DNA of 64,000 nucleotides from an uncultured Draconibacterium sp. Lineage in GTDB: Bacteria > Bacteroidota > Bacteroidia > Bacteroidales > Prolixibacteraceae. Each line of letters begins with the position of its first letter. The first letter of the stretch is position 1. Positions 26,446 to 35,297 of the stretch are shown here, piece by piece. The stretch is from assembly GCF_913063105.1 (NCBI RefSeq), contig NZ_CAJXYQ010000004.1, positions 186,001 to 250,000 on the forward strand. Reading direction: 5' to 3'. The notes under the pieces were generated by a model. The model saw only the letters and a program-made list of their open reading frames with translations. It was not told where the DNA came from and ran no database searches. The translations under genes and the position numbers were made by a program.

Positions 26446-27231
26446 ATGATGCTAACAATTTACCAGGTTGACGCTTTTGCTGAAAAAGTTTTTGAAGGAA
26501 ACCCGGCGGCCGTTATTCCCTTAAGCGAATGGTTACCCGATGCTACCATGCAAAAAATTGCGATGGAACACAACCTTTCTGAAACGGCCTTTTTTGTTCA
26601 GCAAAACGAATGCTTCCATATCCGCTGGTTTACGCCGGAGTCGGAAGTAGATTTGTGCGGCCACGCTACCCTGGCTGCTGCACATGTTTTGTTCGAGCAT
26701 TTGCAGCATACTTCATCAAGCATTTGTTTTCAATCAAGAAGCGGAAACTTAAGCGTAAAAAAAGAAGGAGACTTATTGGTTTTAAATTTCCCTGTATCGG
26801 AAGTAGAGGCAAAATACATTCCAACAGGTTTGAAAACAGCCTTTAATATTCATCCTATCGAGTGTTTTAAAGGCCGCGAAGACCTGATGCTGGTGTTTAA
26901 AAATGAAAATGACATAAGACAACTGCAAGCCGATTTTCAGAAAATACTTGAAGCCAGCAAACGGGGAATAATCTGCACCGCAAAATCTGATGACGTTGAT
27001 TTTGTTTCGCGCTTTTTTGCTCCGGCAGTTGGCATAAATGAAGATCCGGTTACTGGCTCGGCACACACCATGCTTATTCCGTACTGGGCCAAACAACTTA
27101 ATAAAACTACCCTTGTGGCCAAACAATTATCAAAAAGGGGTGGCATTTTATATTGCAAACACCTCGACAACCGCGTTGAAATTGGCGGAAAAGCGGTTAC
27201 TTACCTTGTAGGCAAAATCAATATTCAGTAA
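26446..27231 (+). CDS. PhzF family isomerase
   Basis: About 261 residues. Start at ATG 26446 or the next codon (MLTIYQVDAFAE is the usual family opening). The catalytic Glu lies in HNLSETAFF, and the family motifs DLCGHATLAAAHVLF and EDPVTGSAHTMLIPYW are intact. PhzF proteins are double hotdog-like epimerase-fold enzymes. Outside phenazine clusters they are broadly distributed with unclear substrates. There is no phenazine gene here, so it is a stand-alone isomerase of unknown role. Confidence 0.9.
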   Translation: MMLTIYQVDAFAEKVFEGNPAAVIPLSEWLPDATMQKIAMEHNLSETAFFVQQNECFHIRWFTPESEVDLCGHATLAAAHVLFEHLQHTSSSICFQSRSGNLSVKKEGDLLVLNFPVSEVEAKYIPTGLKTAFNIHPIECFKGREDLMLVFKNENDIRQLQADFQKILEASKRGIICTAKSDDVDFVSRFFAPAVGINEDPVTGSAHTMLIPYWAKQLNKTTLVAKQLSKRGGILYCKHLDNRVEIGGKAVTYLVGKINIQ

Positions 27232-27393
27232 ACGCTTCATTCGAAACAAATCAATTTTTCAACCGATAATAATAATTTGATCAATATCAGGTTTTATAAA
27301 GAATTACCGTTGATTATTGAGATTTTGATTTATTATAGTCGTATATTTTAAAAAAGAAAACAGTAACCCACATTATTAATAACTTCATTTTAT

Positions 27394-28098
27394 ATGAACG
27401 ATCCTTTTGGTTTAGCCATTAAAGAATTTTATGAACGGGGAAAAGCTCCTCAAATAAATGTTGATTCGAACTACACCGAAGGCGAAGAAATTGCGCCATC
27501 CTATTTTTTCAGAAATGAAAAAGAACTGCCACGAATTGAAAAAACAGCATTAAAAAATTGCAAAGGAAAAATTTTGGATGTAGGCGCTGCAGCTGGATGC
27601 CACTCGCTTATTCTGCAAAAAAAAGGATACAATGTAACTGCGCTGGAAAAATCGGAACTGGCAGCTGAGGTGATGAAAAAACAAGGCATTGTTAAAGTTG
27701 TTCATGCCGATATTTTCGATTACCATGAAAAACAGTTTAATACCATTCTTTTGCTGATGAACGGAACGGGTATTGGTGGAAACATTAGTGGATTAAAAAA
27801 GCTGCTGGCTCATTTAAAAAGTCTTTTGCTCGATGGTGGTCAGATTTTAATCGATTCGTCGGATATAAAATACCTTTTTGAAGAAGAAGACGGCTCGAAA
27901 TGGGTTGATCTGGGATCTACCAGCTATTACGGCGAGATGCAATACGAAGTTAGCTTCCGGAAATCATCGGTAAAATTCGACTGGTTGTTTGTTGACTTCA
28001 ACACCCTGCAATTAGTTGCCAATGAAACAGGATTAAGTTGCAAACTAGTTGAAAAAGGCGACCACTTTGATTATTTAGCTCAGCTAAAACTGCAATAG
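27394..28098 (+). CDS. Class I SAM-dependent methyltransferase
   Basis: 234 residues. The SAM-binding motif I is ILDVGAAAGCHSLILQKKG (about 64-82), with the acidic residue of motif II in VTALEKSE and motif III near IFDYHEKQFN. ILLLMNGTGIGGN resembles post-motif III of small-molecule methyltransferases. The substrate cannot be predicted. It stands alone, 162 bp after the PhzF gene on the same strand. Confidence 0.8.
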   Translation: MNDPFGLAIKEFYERGKAPQINVDSNYTEGEEIAPSYFFRNEKELPRIEKTALKNCKGKILDVGAAAGCHSLILQKKGYNVTALEKSELAAEVMKKQGIVKVVHADIFDYHEKQFNTILLLMNGTGIGGNISGLKKLLAHLKSLLLDGGQILIDSSDIKYLFEEEDGSKWVDLGSTSYYGEMQYEVSFRKSSVKFDWLFVDFNTLQLVANETGLSCKLVEKGDHFDYLAQLKLQ

Positions 28099-28310
28099 GC
28101 GGCTGTTTAAACAAAAAAATGACCAAAGCTGTAGCCTGTAATCCAATCTCTGAATGTTAGTGAAATCACAAAAGACCATTCGCAAATCGAGCGAGTAATT
28201 TCGCAGAGTATTTTATGCCGTTTGCAGAATAATTCCGATGGTTTACAGATATAATTTCGGTATTTTCTGTCGTTTACATAATTTGGGGAAAGATTTAAAC
28301 AGAAAACAAC

Positions 28311-28529
28311 ATGAAAGCTCTTATCCTCATCTCTTCCATTTTTTACATTCTTGGTTTAAAAATCAGTAACAAAATCGACATCGTAAAAAAAAGTAATCCG
28401 GTTGATAAAATCATCTCGCACAAAGTTCAGTCTTCAGAGCCCGACAAAACTGCAAAGTTTGAGCAGGAAGAAAAAGAAGCGGATGAAAACGAAGAAAAAC
28501 AACCGGCAGTTAACAACACGATGGAATAG
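28311..28529 (+). CDS. Small membrane-anchored hypothetical protein
   Basis: 72 residues: an N-terminal hydrophobic segment (MKALILISSIFYILGL) followed by a charged, Glu/Lys-rich tail (QEEKEADENEEKQ) that is likely disordered. It is followed by a good Rho-independent terminator, which supports real expression. No family is recognised. The hydrophobic stretch could be a signal peptide or an anchor. Confidence 0.5.
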   Translation: MKALILISSIFYILGLKISNKIDIVKKSNPVDKIISHKVQSSEPDKTAKFEQEEKEADENEEKQPAVNNTME

Positions 28530-28580
28530 CAGTACAACCATCGCTACTGGTTAAGCGTATAAAATTATTAAGCAGAAAAA

Positions 28581-28617
28581 CAGGAAATCATTTTTATGGT
28601 TTCCTGTTTTTGTTTTT
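28581..28617 (+). terminator. Rho-independent terminator after the small hypothetical gene
   Basis: CAGGAAA (28581-28587) pairs with TTTCCTG (28600-28606), followed by a T-rich tail on the plus strand. Confidence 0.75.
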
Positions 28618-28655
28618 TGTACATTCGGTGAAAAGTTGCTAAAGATTGCTTTTAA

Positions 28656-29462
28656 ATGAATTGCCAAATTACATCCAACGATATTCGTGTAAAAAGCTGG
28701 GAAGAATTAACTCAGGAAGTATACCATGACTCGTGGAAACCCAGCCTCGGCCGTTTCAGGTCGGATTTTGCCTTTCGGGGATTGTCAGATTGCAACTACC
28801 GATTAGAGAATAGTTTCCTTCGCAATTGCGGCAATCGCCCGGAGCTGGAATACCATATGCTTCGGAATTTTAGAAAATATGCCCGAATCGATGATTTTTC
28901 GTTAGCCAACACGCAGCTGCGAGCCTTGGTACTGGCGCAACATCATGGCCTGGCAACCCGCCTGCTCGACTGGACTTACTCGCCATTTATTGCCATGCAC
29001 TTTGCCACATCAAACACCGAAAAATACCACATTGACGGTGTGATTTGGAAAGTAGACTTTGTGCAGGTAAACCGCCTGATACCGGAACCCTTAAACGCTT
29101 TGCTTACGCTCGAAAAATGCAATGCTTTTACCGTTGAAATGCTTGAGTCGGTTTTTCCATCGCTGCAAAAACTCGATGAAACCATTGGAAGCGGCCACGC
29201 TTTGTTTTTTGAGCCACCTTCAATCGATGACCGTATTGTAAACCAGTTTGCACTGTTCTCGGTAATGACCAGTGCCACCGCTGTTCTCGACAAATGGCTA
29301 AACAAACACCCTGAAGTGTACCGTCGGATTATTATTCCGGCCAGTTTAAAATGGGAAATTCGCGATAAGCTGGATCAGGCAAACATCACCGAACGAGTAC
29401 TTTTCCCCGGACTTGATGGGCTGGCCAGCTGGCTAAAAAGACACTATCGCCCGAAAATCTGA
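28656..29462 (+). CDS. FRG-domain protein
   Basis: 268 residues. The FRG signature FAFRGLSDCNYRLENSFLR (about 38-56) gives the domain its name. The second conserved block is LAQHHGLATRLLDWTYSPF (about 92-110). Some FRG proteins are found near phage-defence and toxin modules and the domain has been linked to NAD-related enzymatic folds, but many are solitary and uncharacterised. Here the neighbours are a small hypothetical and an aldo/keto reductase. No toxin-antitoxin partner is obvious. A strong terminator isolates it from the upstream gene. Confidence 0.8.
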   Translation: MNCQITSNDIRVKSWEELTQEVYHDSWKPSLGRFRSDFAFRGLSDCNYRLENSFLRNCGNRPELEYHMLRNFRKYARIDDFSLANTQLRALVLAQHHGLATRLLDWTYSPFIAMHFATSNTEKYHIDGVIWKVDFVQVNRLIPEPLNALLTLEKCNAFTVEMLESVFPSLQKLDETIGSGHALFFEPPSIDDRIVNQFALFSVMTSATAVLDKWLNKHPEVYRRIIIPASLKWEIRDKLDQANITERVLFPGLDGLASWLKRHYRPKI

Positions 29463-29491
29463 TTTTTCGTTTTCAATCTCCGCATATATTT

Positions 29492-29499
29492 TGTATACA
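29492..29499. promoter_or_regulatory. Putative GntR operator upstream of the aldo/keto reductase
   Basis: TGTATACA within TTTTGTATACATTTTT, 82 bp before the reductase start. It shares the core palindrome with the gntR, rpiB and FAD operon sites about 20 kb away, suggesting a distant regulon member. Confidence 0.45.
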
Positions 29500-29581
29500 T
29501 TTTTATATCTTTAGAACTGAATTTCAACAATTCTTTCTGTTTGCTGTTTTTAACTTGAACCAATCCATAAGATCTGATATC

Positions 29582-30496
29582 ATGTCGAAATTTCAATTAA
29601 ATCGTCGAAAATTTTTAGCTGCTCTCGGAATGGGAACAGCACATGTAATGTTCTCAAATCCTTTATATGCCAGAACTTATCCATCACGAAGTTTAAATCC
29701 TTTTCAACTGGTTAATCTTGGTAAATCGGGCATTAAAACTACGCTGTTAGGCATGGGCACCGGTGTACATGCCACCAACCGCACAAGTTTTCTTACACGA
29801 CAAGATAAAACAAGCAGTATAGACTTGCTTTTGCATGCTTATGAAAAAGGCATCCGGTATTTTGATTTAGCCGACACCTACGGAACACACGGTTTATTTG
29901 CCGAGGCCATGTCAAAAATGAAGCGCGAAGAACTCACCATTACAACTAAAATATGGACGCGATCAGGTGGCATTCCCGAAAAAGAACGCCCCAACGCTGA
30001 CCTCGTTGTTGACCGTTTCAGAAAGGAATTAAAAACCGATTATATCGATCTTGTTCAAATTCATTGTATGGTTGATGAAGACTGGACAGAAACCCTGAAA
30101 CCCCAAATGGAAATCCTGTCGAAACTAAAAGACCAGGGAATAATAAAAGCTCATGGTGTTTCAGTACATTCACTCGATGCCATGAAAGCGGTGGTAAAAA
30201 GCCCCTGGGTTGATGTATTGCATGCCCGAATAAATCCTTACGGAATTGCCATGGACAAACCTGATCCGCAGGAAGTAGTTGAAGTAATACAGCAGCTACA
30301 CCAGGCAGGAAAAGGTGTTATTGGCATGAAACTGGTTGGCAATGGAAAATTACGCGACGATAGCGAAAAAATTGATAACACCCTGCGCTTTGTTTTGGGG
30401 CTGGGATGTGTTGACAATATGATAATTGGCTTTGAAAACAAAGAACAGATTGACAATTACATTTTGCGCGTTGAAAAGGCACTAAAGGAATTGTAA
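29582..30496 (+). CDS. Tat-exported aldo/keto reductase
   Basis: 304 residues from MSKFQLNRRKFLAALG, with the twin-arginine motif NRRKFL. The ATG at 29582 is chosen over an upstream TTG because it places the Tat motif properly. AKR catalytic residues are visible: Asp and Tyr in YFDLADTYGTHG, Lys in ITTKIW and His in LVQIHCM. The family reduces aldehydes or ketones with NAD(P)H; Tat-exported members are frequent in Bacteroidota carbohydrate loci. The TGTATACA site upstream suggests control by the GntR regulator of the first region. Confidence 0.85.
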   Translation: MSKFQLNRRKFLAALGMGTAHVMFSNPLYARTYPSRSLNPFQLVNLGKSGIKTTLLGMGTGVHATNRTSFLTRQDKTSSIDLLLHAYEKGIRYFDLADTYGTHGLFAEAMSKMKREELTITTKIWTRSGGIPEKERPNADLVVDRFRKELKTDYIDLVQIHCMVDEDWTETLKPQMEILSKLKDQGIIKAHGVSVHSLDAMKAVVKSPWVDVLHARINPYGIAMDKPDPQEVVEVIQQLHQAGKGVIGMKLVGNGKLRDDSEKIDNTLRFVLGLGCVDNMIIGFENKEQIDNYILRVEKALKEL

Positions 30497-30681
30497 GGCG
30501 AACTTAAAAACACCTCTTTAGCTATAACTTGATGAGCTTTTTACCGATGAAACGATATTACTTGCCCCTAAAACAAACCAATGTTAAGAAATTAAAAACT
30601 GACAATACCTTTAATTTCAACAACTTACACCCCAAGGCTTTTAAATAACCAATGTTCAGAACAATTGGAAGAGATTCGGCT

Positions 30682-30689
30682 TACTTTTG
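30682..30689 (+). promoter_or_regulatory. Bacteroidota-type -7 element upstream of the SulP gene
   Basis: TACTTTTG matches TAnnTTTG and ends 20 bp before the SulP start codon, giving a short leader. The -33 element is not clear. Confidence 0.4.
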
Positions 30690-30709
30690 CACGACATTTC
30701 TTTAATACA

Positions 30710-32350
30710 ATGAATTCAGTTTTTAAGCCCAAACTATTTACATTGCTGCGTGCCGGTGTAAGTAGTAAACAAATTAGTTCAGATGTTTTGGCCGGAATTG
30801 TGGTTGGAATTGTTGCCCTACCGCTGGCCATTGCATTTGCCGTTGCCTCAGGTGTTTCGCCCGACAAAGGCCTTATTACAGCCGTAGTGGCCGGGTTCCT
30901 TATTTCGTTTTTTGGAGGCAGTAGGGTTCAGATTGGCGGACCAACAGGCGCTTTTATTATAATTGTGTACGGCATTGTTGAACATTACGGTATTAATGGT
31001 TTAATAATTTCTACCATTATGGCCGGCATTTTACTAGTTCTTTTTGGTTTATTAAAACTGGGTACACTTCTGAAATTTATTCCTCATCCGCTTATTGTTG
31101 GATTTACCAGTGGCATTGCTCTTGTTATTTTTTCTACACAAATAAAAGATGCATTGGGTTTGACAATTTCAGAACTACCGTCTGACTTTATTGGCAAGTG
31201 GAACGTTTATTTCAACCAGTTAAGCACAATAAATCTGACGGCATTTTTTGTTACTGCTGTCACCATATTCATTACACTTTTTACGGGTAAAATAACCAAA
31301 AAAGTACCTGGCTCATTTGTTGCAATTATCCTTGTTACCGTTGTTGTTCAGCTCTTTCACCTACCTGTAGCAACAATTGAAACCTATTTTGGAGAAATCA
31401 GTAACTCCTTTCAGTTTTGCATCCCAACAGTAAAGCTCTCCGAACTACAAAATTACCTTGAACCTGCCCTTACTATAGCCTTGCTCGGAGGCATCGAGTC
31501 TTTACTCTCTGCAGTTGTTGCCGATGGTATGATAAGTGGAAAACACCGTTCGAACACCGAATTAATAGCGCAGGGCATTGCTAATATTGTTACTCCATTT
31601 TTTGGAGGCATTCCTGCAACCGGAGCCATTGCCCGTACAGCCACCAATATTAAAAACGGGGGGCGCACTCCCATTGCCGGCATAACCCACGCAATTACCT
31701 TGTTGCTTATTATGCTATTTCTGGGAAAATGGGCCAAATTAATTCCAATGTCGTGCCTCGCCGGAATATTAATAATTGTAGCTTATAACATGAGTGAATG
31801 GCGTTCGTTTGTTGCCATACTTAAAGGTTCTGTTTTTGATATTATTGTACTGGTAACCACTTTCCTTCTTACAGTTTTGGTTGACCTTACTGTTGCCATT
31901 GAAATTGGGGTAGTTTTGTCGGCCGTTTTATTTATGAAACGTATGTCGGACATTAGCGAAAAACGCATCAACAATGTAGTTGATACCGATGTAATTGAAG
32001 ATTACTCGCTGTTGCCCAAAGGGGTTTCGGTATACGAAATTAGTGGCCCAATGTTTTTTGCCTCTGCACGTCGTTATTCCGAAGTTATCCTGGAAATTGG
32101 ACAAAGTTGCTCGATATTAATTTTACGAATGCGCCATGTTTCCTTTATTGATGAAACCGGAATGCAAAACCTGCAAAGTTCGCTACGCATCCTGCAGGAC
32201 CGTGGGGTAAGAATTATTCTATCGGGTGTTAACAAAGAGTTACAGTCAAATCTCGAGAAACGAATAAAAGCAAAAATACTATCTAAAACAGAAATTGAAG
32301 ATTCCTTCGAAAATGCACTAAAAAGGGCTACTCCAACTAAAAAAAGTTAA
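30710..32350 (+). CDS. SulP-family inorganic anion transporter with STAS domain
   Basis: About 546 residues from MNSVFKPKLF (ATG 30710; the upstream extension is dismissed). The N-terminal two thirds hold about 10-14 hydrophobic segments, with GIVVGIVALPLAIAFAVASG in the first core helix and FGGSRVQIGGPTGAFIII, the SLC26/SulP core motifs. A C-terminal STAS domain (about 435-535) includes LILRMRHVSFIDETGMQ. These carriers move sulfate, bicarbonate or related anions across the inner membrane. Its stop codon shares the palindromic TTAA with the stop of the convergent next gene. Confidence 0.9.
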   Translation: MNSVFKPKLFTLLRAGVSSKQISSDVLAGIVVGIVALPLAIAFAVASGVSPDKGLITAVVAGFLISFFGGSRVQIGGPTGAFIIIVYGIVEHYGINGLIISTIMAGILLVLFGLLKLGTLLKFIPHPLIVGFTSGIALVIFSTQIKDALGLTISELPSDFIGKWNVYFNQLSTINLTAFFVTAVTIFITLFTGKITKKVPGSFVAIILVTVVVQLFHLPVATIETYFGEISNSFQFCIPTVKLSELQNYLEPALTIALLGGIESLLSAVVADGMISGKHRSNTELIAQGIANIVTPFFGGIPATGAIARTATNIKNGGRTPIAGITHAITLLLIMLFLGKWAKLIPMSCLAGILIIVAYNMSEWRSFVAILKGSVFDIIVLVTTFLLTVLVDLTVAIEIGVVLSAVLFMKRMSDISEKRINNVVDTDVIEDYSLLPKGVSVYEISGPMFFASARRYSEVILEIGQSCSILILRMRHVSFIDETGMQNLQSSLRILQDRGVRIILSGVNKELQSNLEKRIKAKILSKTEIEDSFENALKRATPTKKS

Positions 32351-33393
32351 AGAAAAACAGTTCGCTTTTCAGCATTACTTTTTACACATGCCTCCATTAT
32401 TTTCAGTACCTCCAATGCTTCTTCAGGTTTAACAAGCAGCTCCTTATTTTTGCGTAGCGCATCAAAAATATTGGTGTAAAAAATGCGGTAATCGCCCGGA
32501 AGAGTCTCAACTAATTCTTCAACCTGTTCATCATTTTCATTGTACACCAGGGTACCCCACCAATCGGCATCTTCTTTGCCCCAATCCTCTCCTTCAGGCA
32601 AATTTCCGGCTTTAAGCAAATCTTCCTGCCCGTCTAATCCCGATTTATAAAAGGTACCGTATTCTCCGTGAATGGTGTATCGTGGACCAGGATCCAAAAC
32701 GAGGTAAGAGCATTTTAAAAGTGCAGAAAAATTATCGTAATCGAGACGAATATCATAATAATCAGTTACTTTACCGGCGGTACGTACAACTTTAAGATGT
32801 GCCGTCACAGCTTTGGGGATACCAAACAAAACAAAAGCCTGATCGATCATATGCGAGCCCAGGTTATACAAAACCCCACTAAACTCATCTGGCTCTTCCT
32901 TCCAGGTATCAGCTGTTATCTCCGTTCGGTAACGATCGTAATGCGACTCAAACTCTACCAAGCGGCCAAAACGGGCTTCTTTAATTACTTTTTGTACGGT
33001 TCTGAAATCGCCGTCCCACCTTCGGTTCTGATAAACTGTAAACAGTAAATTTTGTGATTTTGCCAGGTTAATTAATTCTTGCAGCTGACTGCTTTTCTGA
33101 GCTGCAGGTTTTTCCACAACCACATGTTTTCCTGCATTAAAAGCCTGTTTTACCATTTCATAATGAAACTCATCGGGTGTATTTACCACAACAAGTTCAA
33201 CCTCCTCGTCAGCTAATAATTCTTCATAAGTACGCACAATTCGGGCATTGGGAAACATACTCTGCGACAAAGTCTTGCTGCGTTCCAGTATTAATTTTAC
33301 CCTAAAATTGCTATCTACTTTTAACGTTGGCCCATGAAACACCTGCCCCGACATGCCGAACGATGCTATTGCTACTACTACCTGCTTTTCCAC
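32347..33393 (-). CDS. Gfo/Idh/MocA-family oxidoreductase
   Basis: 348 residues with a GTG start (33393); in-frame stops immediately upstream rule out an ATG. The nucleotide-binding motif is degenerate (VAIASFGMSGQVFHGP). EKPAAQKSSQL includes the family's EKP motif (Lys near the active site) and NLGSHMIDQAF carries the usual His. It is cytoplasmic, without a signal. It likely oxidises or reduces a sugar or sugar alcohol with NAD(P). It converges on the SulP gene with a 4-bp stop overlap, so nothing separates their 3' ends. Confidence 0.85.
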   Translation of the reverse strand: MEKQVVVAIASFGMSGQVFHGPTLKVDSNFRVKLILERSKTLSQSMFPNARIVRTYEELLADEEVELVVVNTPDEFHYEMVKQAFNAGKHVVVEKPAAQKSSQLQELINLAKSQNLLFTVYQNRRWDGDFRTVQKVIKEARFGRLVEFESHYDRYRTEITADTWKEEPDEFSGVLYNLGSHMIDQAFVLFGIPKAVTAHLKVVRTAGKVTDYYDIRLDYDNFSALLKCSYLVLDPGPRYTIHGEYGTFYKSGLDGQEDLLKAGNLPEGEDWGKEDADWWGTLVYNENDEQVEELVETLPGDYRIFYTNIFDALRKNKELLVKPEEALEVLKIMEACVKSNAEKRTVFL

Positions 33394-33757
33394 TTCGTTA
33401 TTTTATTAATTATTCGATAAAACCGGTTTTTACGTGTACCTATAAAATAAAAACCTAACACTATTTAAAGATACATATGTATTTATGAATTCAACAATTT
33501 CTCCTGTGTATCTTTAAAATTTTTCATTTAAAAATAAACAAATAGGCCTCATTCTCAAAAGTTGCTGAAAAACATCTGAGAATCATTGTATTGTATAACA
33601 CATTAACTTCTATTCCACAAAATTTGATTGTAAATTGCTAAAGCAAAAAGGCATCAAGAGCGGCTGAACTGAACCAGTTGACAAAACAAATCCACCATAA
33701 TGGAGAACAGTATACATCATTTCAAAATATGGCATTTAAACTTACAATCCTAATCGT
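33394..33757. other. Divergent intergenic region
   Basis: This 364-bp gap separates the Gfo/Idh/MocA gene (minus) and the cytidylate kinase-like gene (plus), so it should hold two divergent promoters. AGTATACA at about 33710 is one base from the GntR core but not a perfect palindrome. No gene was seen. Confidence 0.5.
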
Positions 33758-34480
33758 ATGAAAAATTTCCTGCAAAGCTATTTACTAAACAACAAATGTG
33801 TAAACCTGGAAACCGGGGATTATCCGGGGCCGTTTTTAACCATATCTCGTCAGGCGGGCTGCTCGGCCAAGCGCATTGCCATTAAGCTTTCAAAAATTTT
33901 AACCGGTTACAGTTACATGGCAGAAACAAAAACCGACGTAGAATGGAGATGGGTTGACAAAGATTTATTCTCAGCAGTTGTAAACGAAATGATTCAGGAA
34001 ATAAATGCAGATGAGTTTGAAGACGCGGAAGAAGCCATACTTTTTTTAAAAGAAGTAGGAAGAGCCTTTTCTGATGAAACTATTTATGATATTTCTGATC
34101 AGAAACTAATTGAAACTCTGAAAGGTATTATTTGCAGACTCGCCTACCAGGGACGAACAATAATTGTTGGTCGCTCATCGGGTGCCATTTTAAAAGATGT
34201 CCCGAACAAACTGAATATTAGACTTGAAGCCCCAACCGACTGGCGAATAAACCGGATGATGCAAATAAAAGAAATGACCCGGTTAGAGGCAACAAATTAC
34301 ATTAACGAGGCCGATAAAAAACGTGATGCTTTTATTGAAAAAATTATTGGAAGAAAAGCTGAAAACAATGATTTTGATGTAATTTTCAACTATGCCTCGC
34401 TGGAAGACGACCAGATTGTGGATGCAGTGATAAATATTTTAAGAAATAAAAAAATAATAGCCCAGCACCACGAAATTTAA
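33758..34480 (+). CDS. Cytidylate kinase-like family protein
   Basis: 240 residues of the cytidylate kinase-like family (PF13189). The phosphate-binding loop reads ISRQAGCSAKRIAIKLS, a variant of the usual P-loop that keeps the Lys. Further features are a short LID-like Arg region (IIVGRSSGAIL, RLEAPTDWRINRMM). These proteins resemble CMP kinase, but the nucleotide substrate is unproven. It is followed by a terminator-like hairpin (34564-34597), so it forms a single-gene unit. Confidence 0.8.
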   Translation: MKNFLQSYLLNNKCVNLETGDYPGPFLTISRQAGCSAKRIAIKLSKILTGYSYMAETKTDVEWRWVDKDLFSAVVNEMIQEINADEFEDAEEAILFLKEVGRAFSDETIYDISDQKLIETLKGIICRLAYQGRTIIVGRSSGAILKDVPNKLNIRLEAPTDWRINRMMQIKEMTRLEATNYINEADKKRDAFIEKIIGRKAENNDFDVIFNYASLEDDQIVDAVINILRNKKIIAQHHEI

Positions 34481-34810
34481 TTTATTAACTATTTTTGATA
34501 CCATTAGAATGATTAAAAACGTCTTCTGAAATACAGAAAGACATAAATTAAATCTCACCTTACCAAGGCCTTTCAATTGAAGGGTCTTGTTTTTTTTCGG
34601 TTTTTAATAAAAAAACAACATCTTTTTAGTGATAATCTAATAATTAGTACGTTACTTTGAACAAAGATTTTAATTCGTATGCAAACATATTTTGTGATTT
34701 TCCGTTTTAAACTCTGAAGCGTTCTTTATTTTAAACAAAAATTATTGGATAAAACAAGCGGCTAATGCCGCCAATTTTACATTTATACATTTATTTTTTT
34801 CTATTTTTTT
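34481..34810. other. Intergenic region with terminator and 5' hairpin
   Basis: About 330 bp between the cytidylate kinase-like gene and the RNA-binding protein gene. Besides the terminator at 34564-34597 it contains GCGGCTAATGCCGC (34758-34771), a 5-bp stem with a TAAT loop about 40 bp before the start codon. The long AT-rich leader could mediate cold or RNA-structure control of the RNA-binding protein, as in other cold-induced RRM genes. No gene was seen. Confidence 0.4.
34564..34597 (+). terminator. Terminator after the cytidylate kinase-like gene
   Basis: CAAGGCCTTTCAA pairs, with two mismatches, with TTGAAGGGTCTTG, followed by eight T residues on the plus strand. Confidence 0.75.
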
Positions 34811-35242
34811 ATGAATTTATTTGTTGCAAGGTTAGATTCATCGATTACCGGTGACGACCTAAATGAACTCTTCTCTGCTCATGGAGAAGTTGCATCTGCC
34901 AAAGTTATTTTTGACAGAGAAACGGGAAACTCAAAATGTTTTGGTTTTGTTGAAATGCCAAACGACGAAGAAGCTAATGCTGCTATTGCTGCGTTAAACG
35001 AAAGCGAATTAGAAGGTAAAGAGATTGTAGTAAAGGAAGCCAATCCTCCACAGGAACGTCCACGTCGTGATTTTAATCGTGGCGGCGGCGGTGGCTACAA
35101 CCGCGGTGGCGGTGGTGGTTACAACCGTGGCGGCGGTGGTGGTGGCGACCGCAGAGGCGGCGGTGGTTACGACCGTCGGGGCGGCGGCGACCGCAGAGGC
35201 GGTGGCGGTGGTTACAACCGCGACCGTAACGATCGCTGGTAA
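34811..35242 (+). CDS. RRM RNA-binding protein with glycine-rich tail
   Basis: 143 residues. One RRM domain (about 1-80) has RNP2 LFVARL and RNP1 KCFGFVEM, so the aromatic RNA-contact residues are present. The tail (about 85-143) is a Gly/Arg repeat of the form YNRGGGGG and DRRGGGG, an RGG-box-like disordered region. Such proteins are typical of Bacteroidota and cyanobacteria and often act as cold-induced RNA chaperones. It is terminated by a hairpin that also serves the convergent glycosylasparaginase gene. Confidence 0.9.
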   Translation: MNLFVARLDSSITGDDLNELFSAHGEVASAKVIFDRETGNSKCFGFVEMPNDEEANAAIAALNESELEGKEIVVKEANPPQERPRRDFNRGGGGGYNRGGGGGYNRGGGGGGDRRGGGGYDRRGGGDRRGGGGGYNRDRNDRW

Positions 35243-35266
35243 GCTTCCGGAAAGATATTCAAAAGA

Positions 35267-35297
35267 GGGTGTTCGTTTTTTACGAACACCTTTTTTT
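35267..35297. terminator. Terminator between the RRM gene and the asparaginase gene
   Basis: GGTGTTCG (35268-35275) and CGAACACC (35283-35290) form a perfect stem, followed by seven T. The T run overlaps the stop codon of the convergent gene. It can act for plus-strand transcripts. Confidence 0.8.

Noticed and set aside
26446-27231. Part of a phenazine biosynthesis cluster
   Set aside because: Only the PhzF-type isomerase is present; no other phz genes lie around it.
33706-33720. A sixth GntR site (AGTATACA) before the cytidylate kinase-like gene
   Set aside because: It lacks the symmetric T at one end, and the gene has no link to sugar catabolism.
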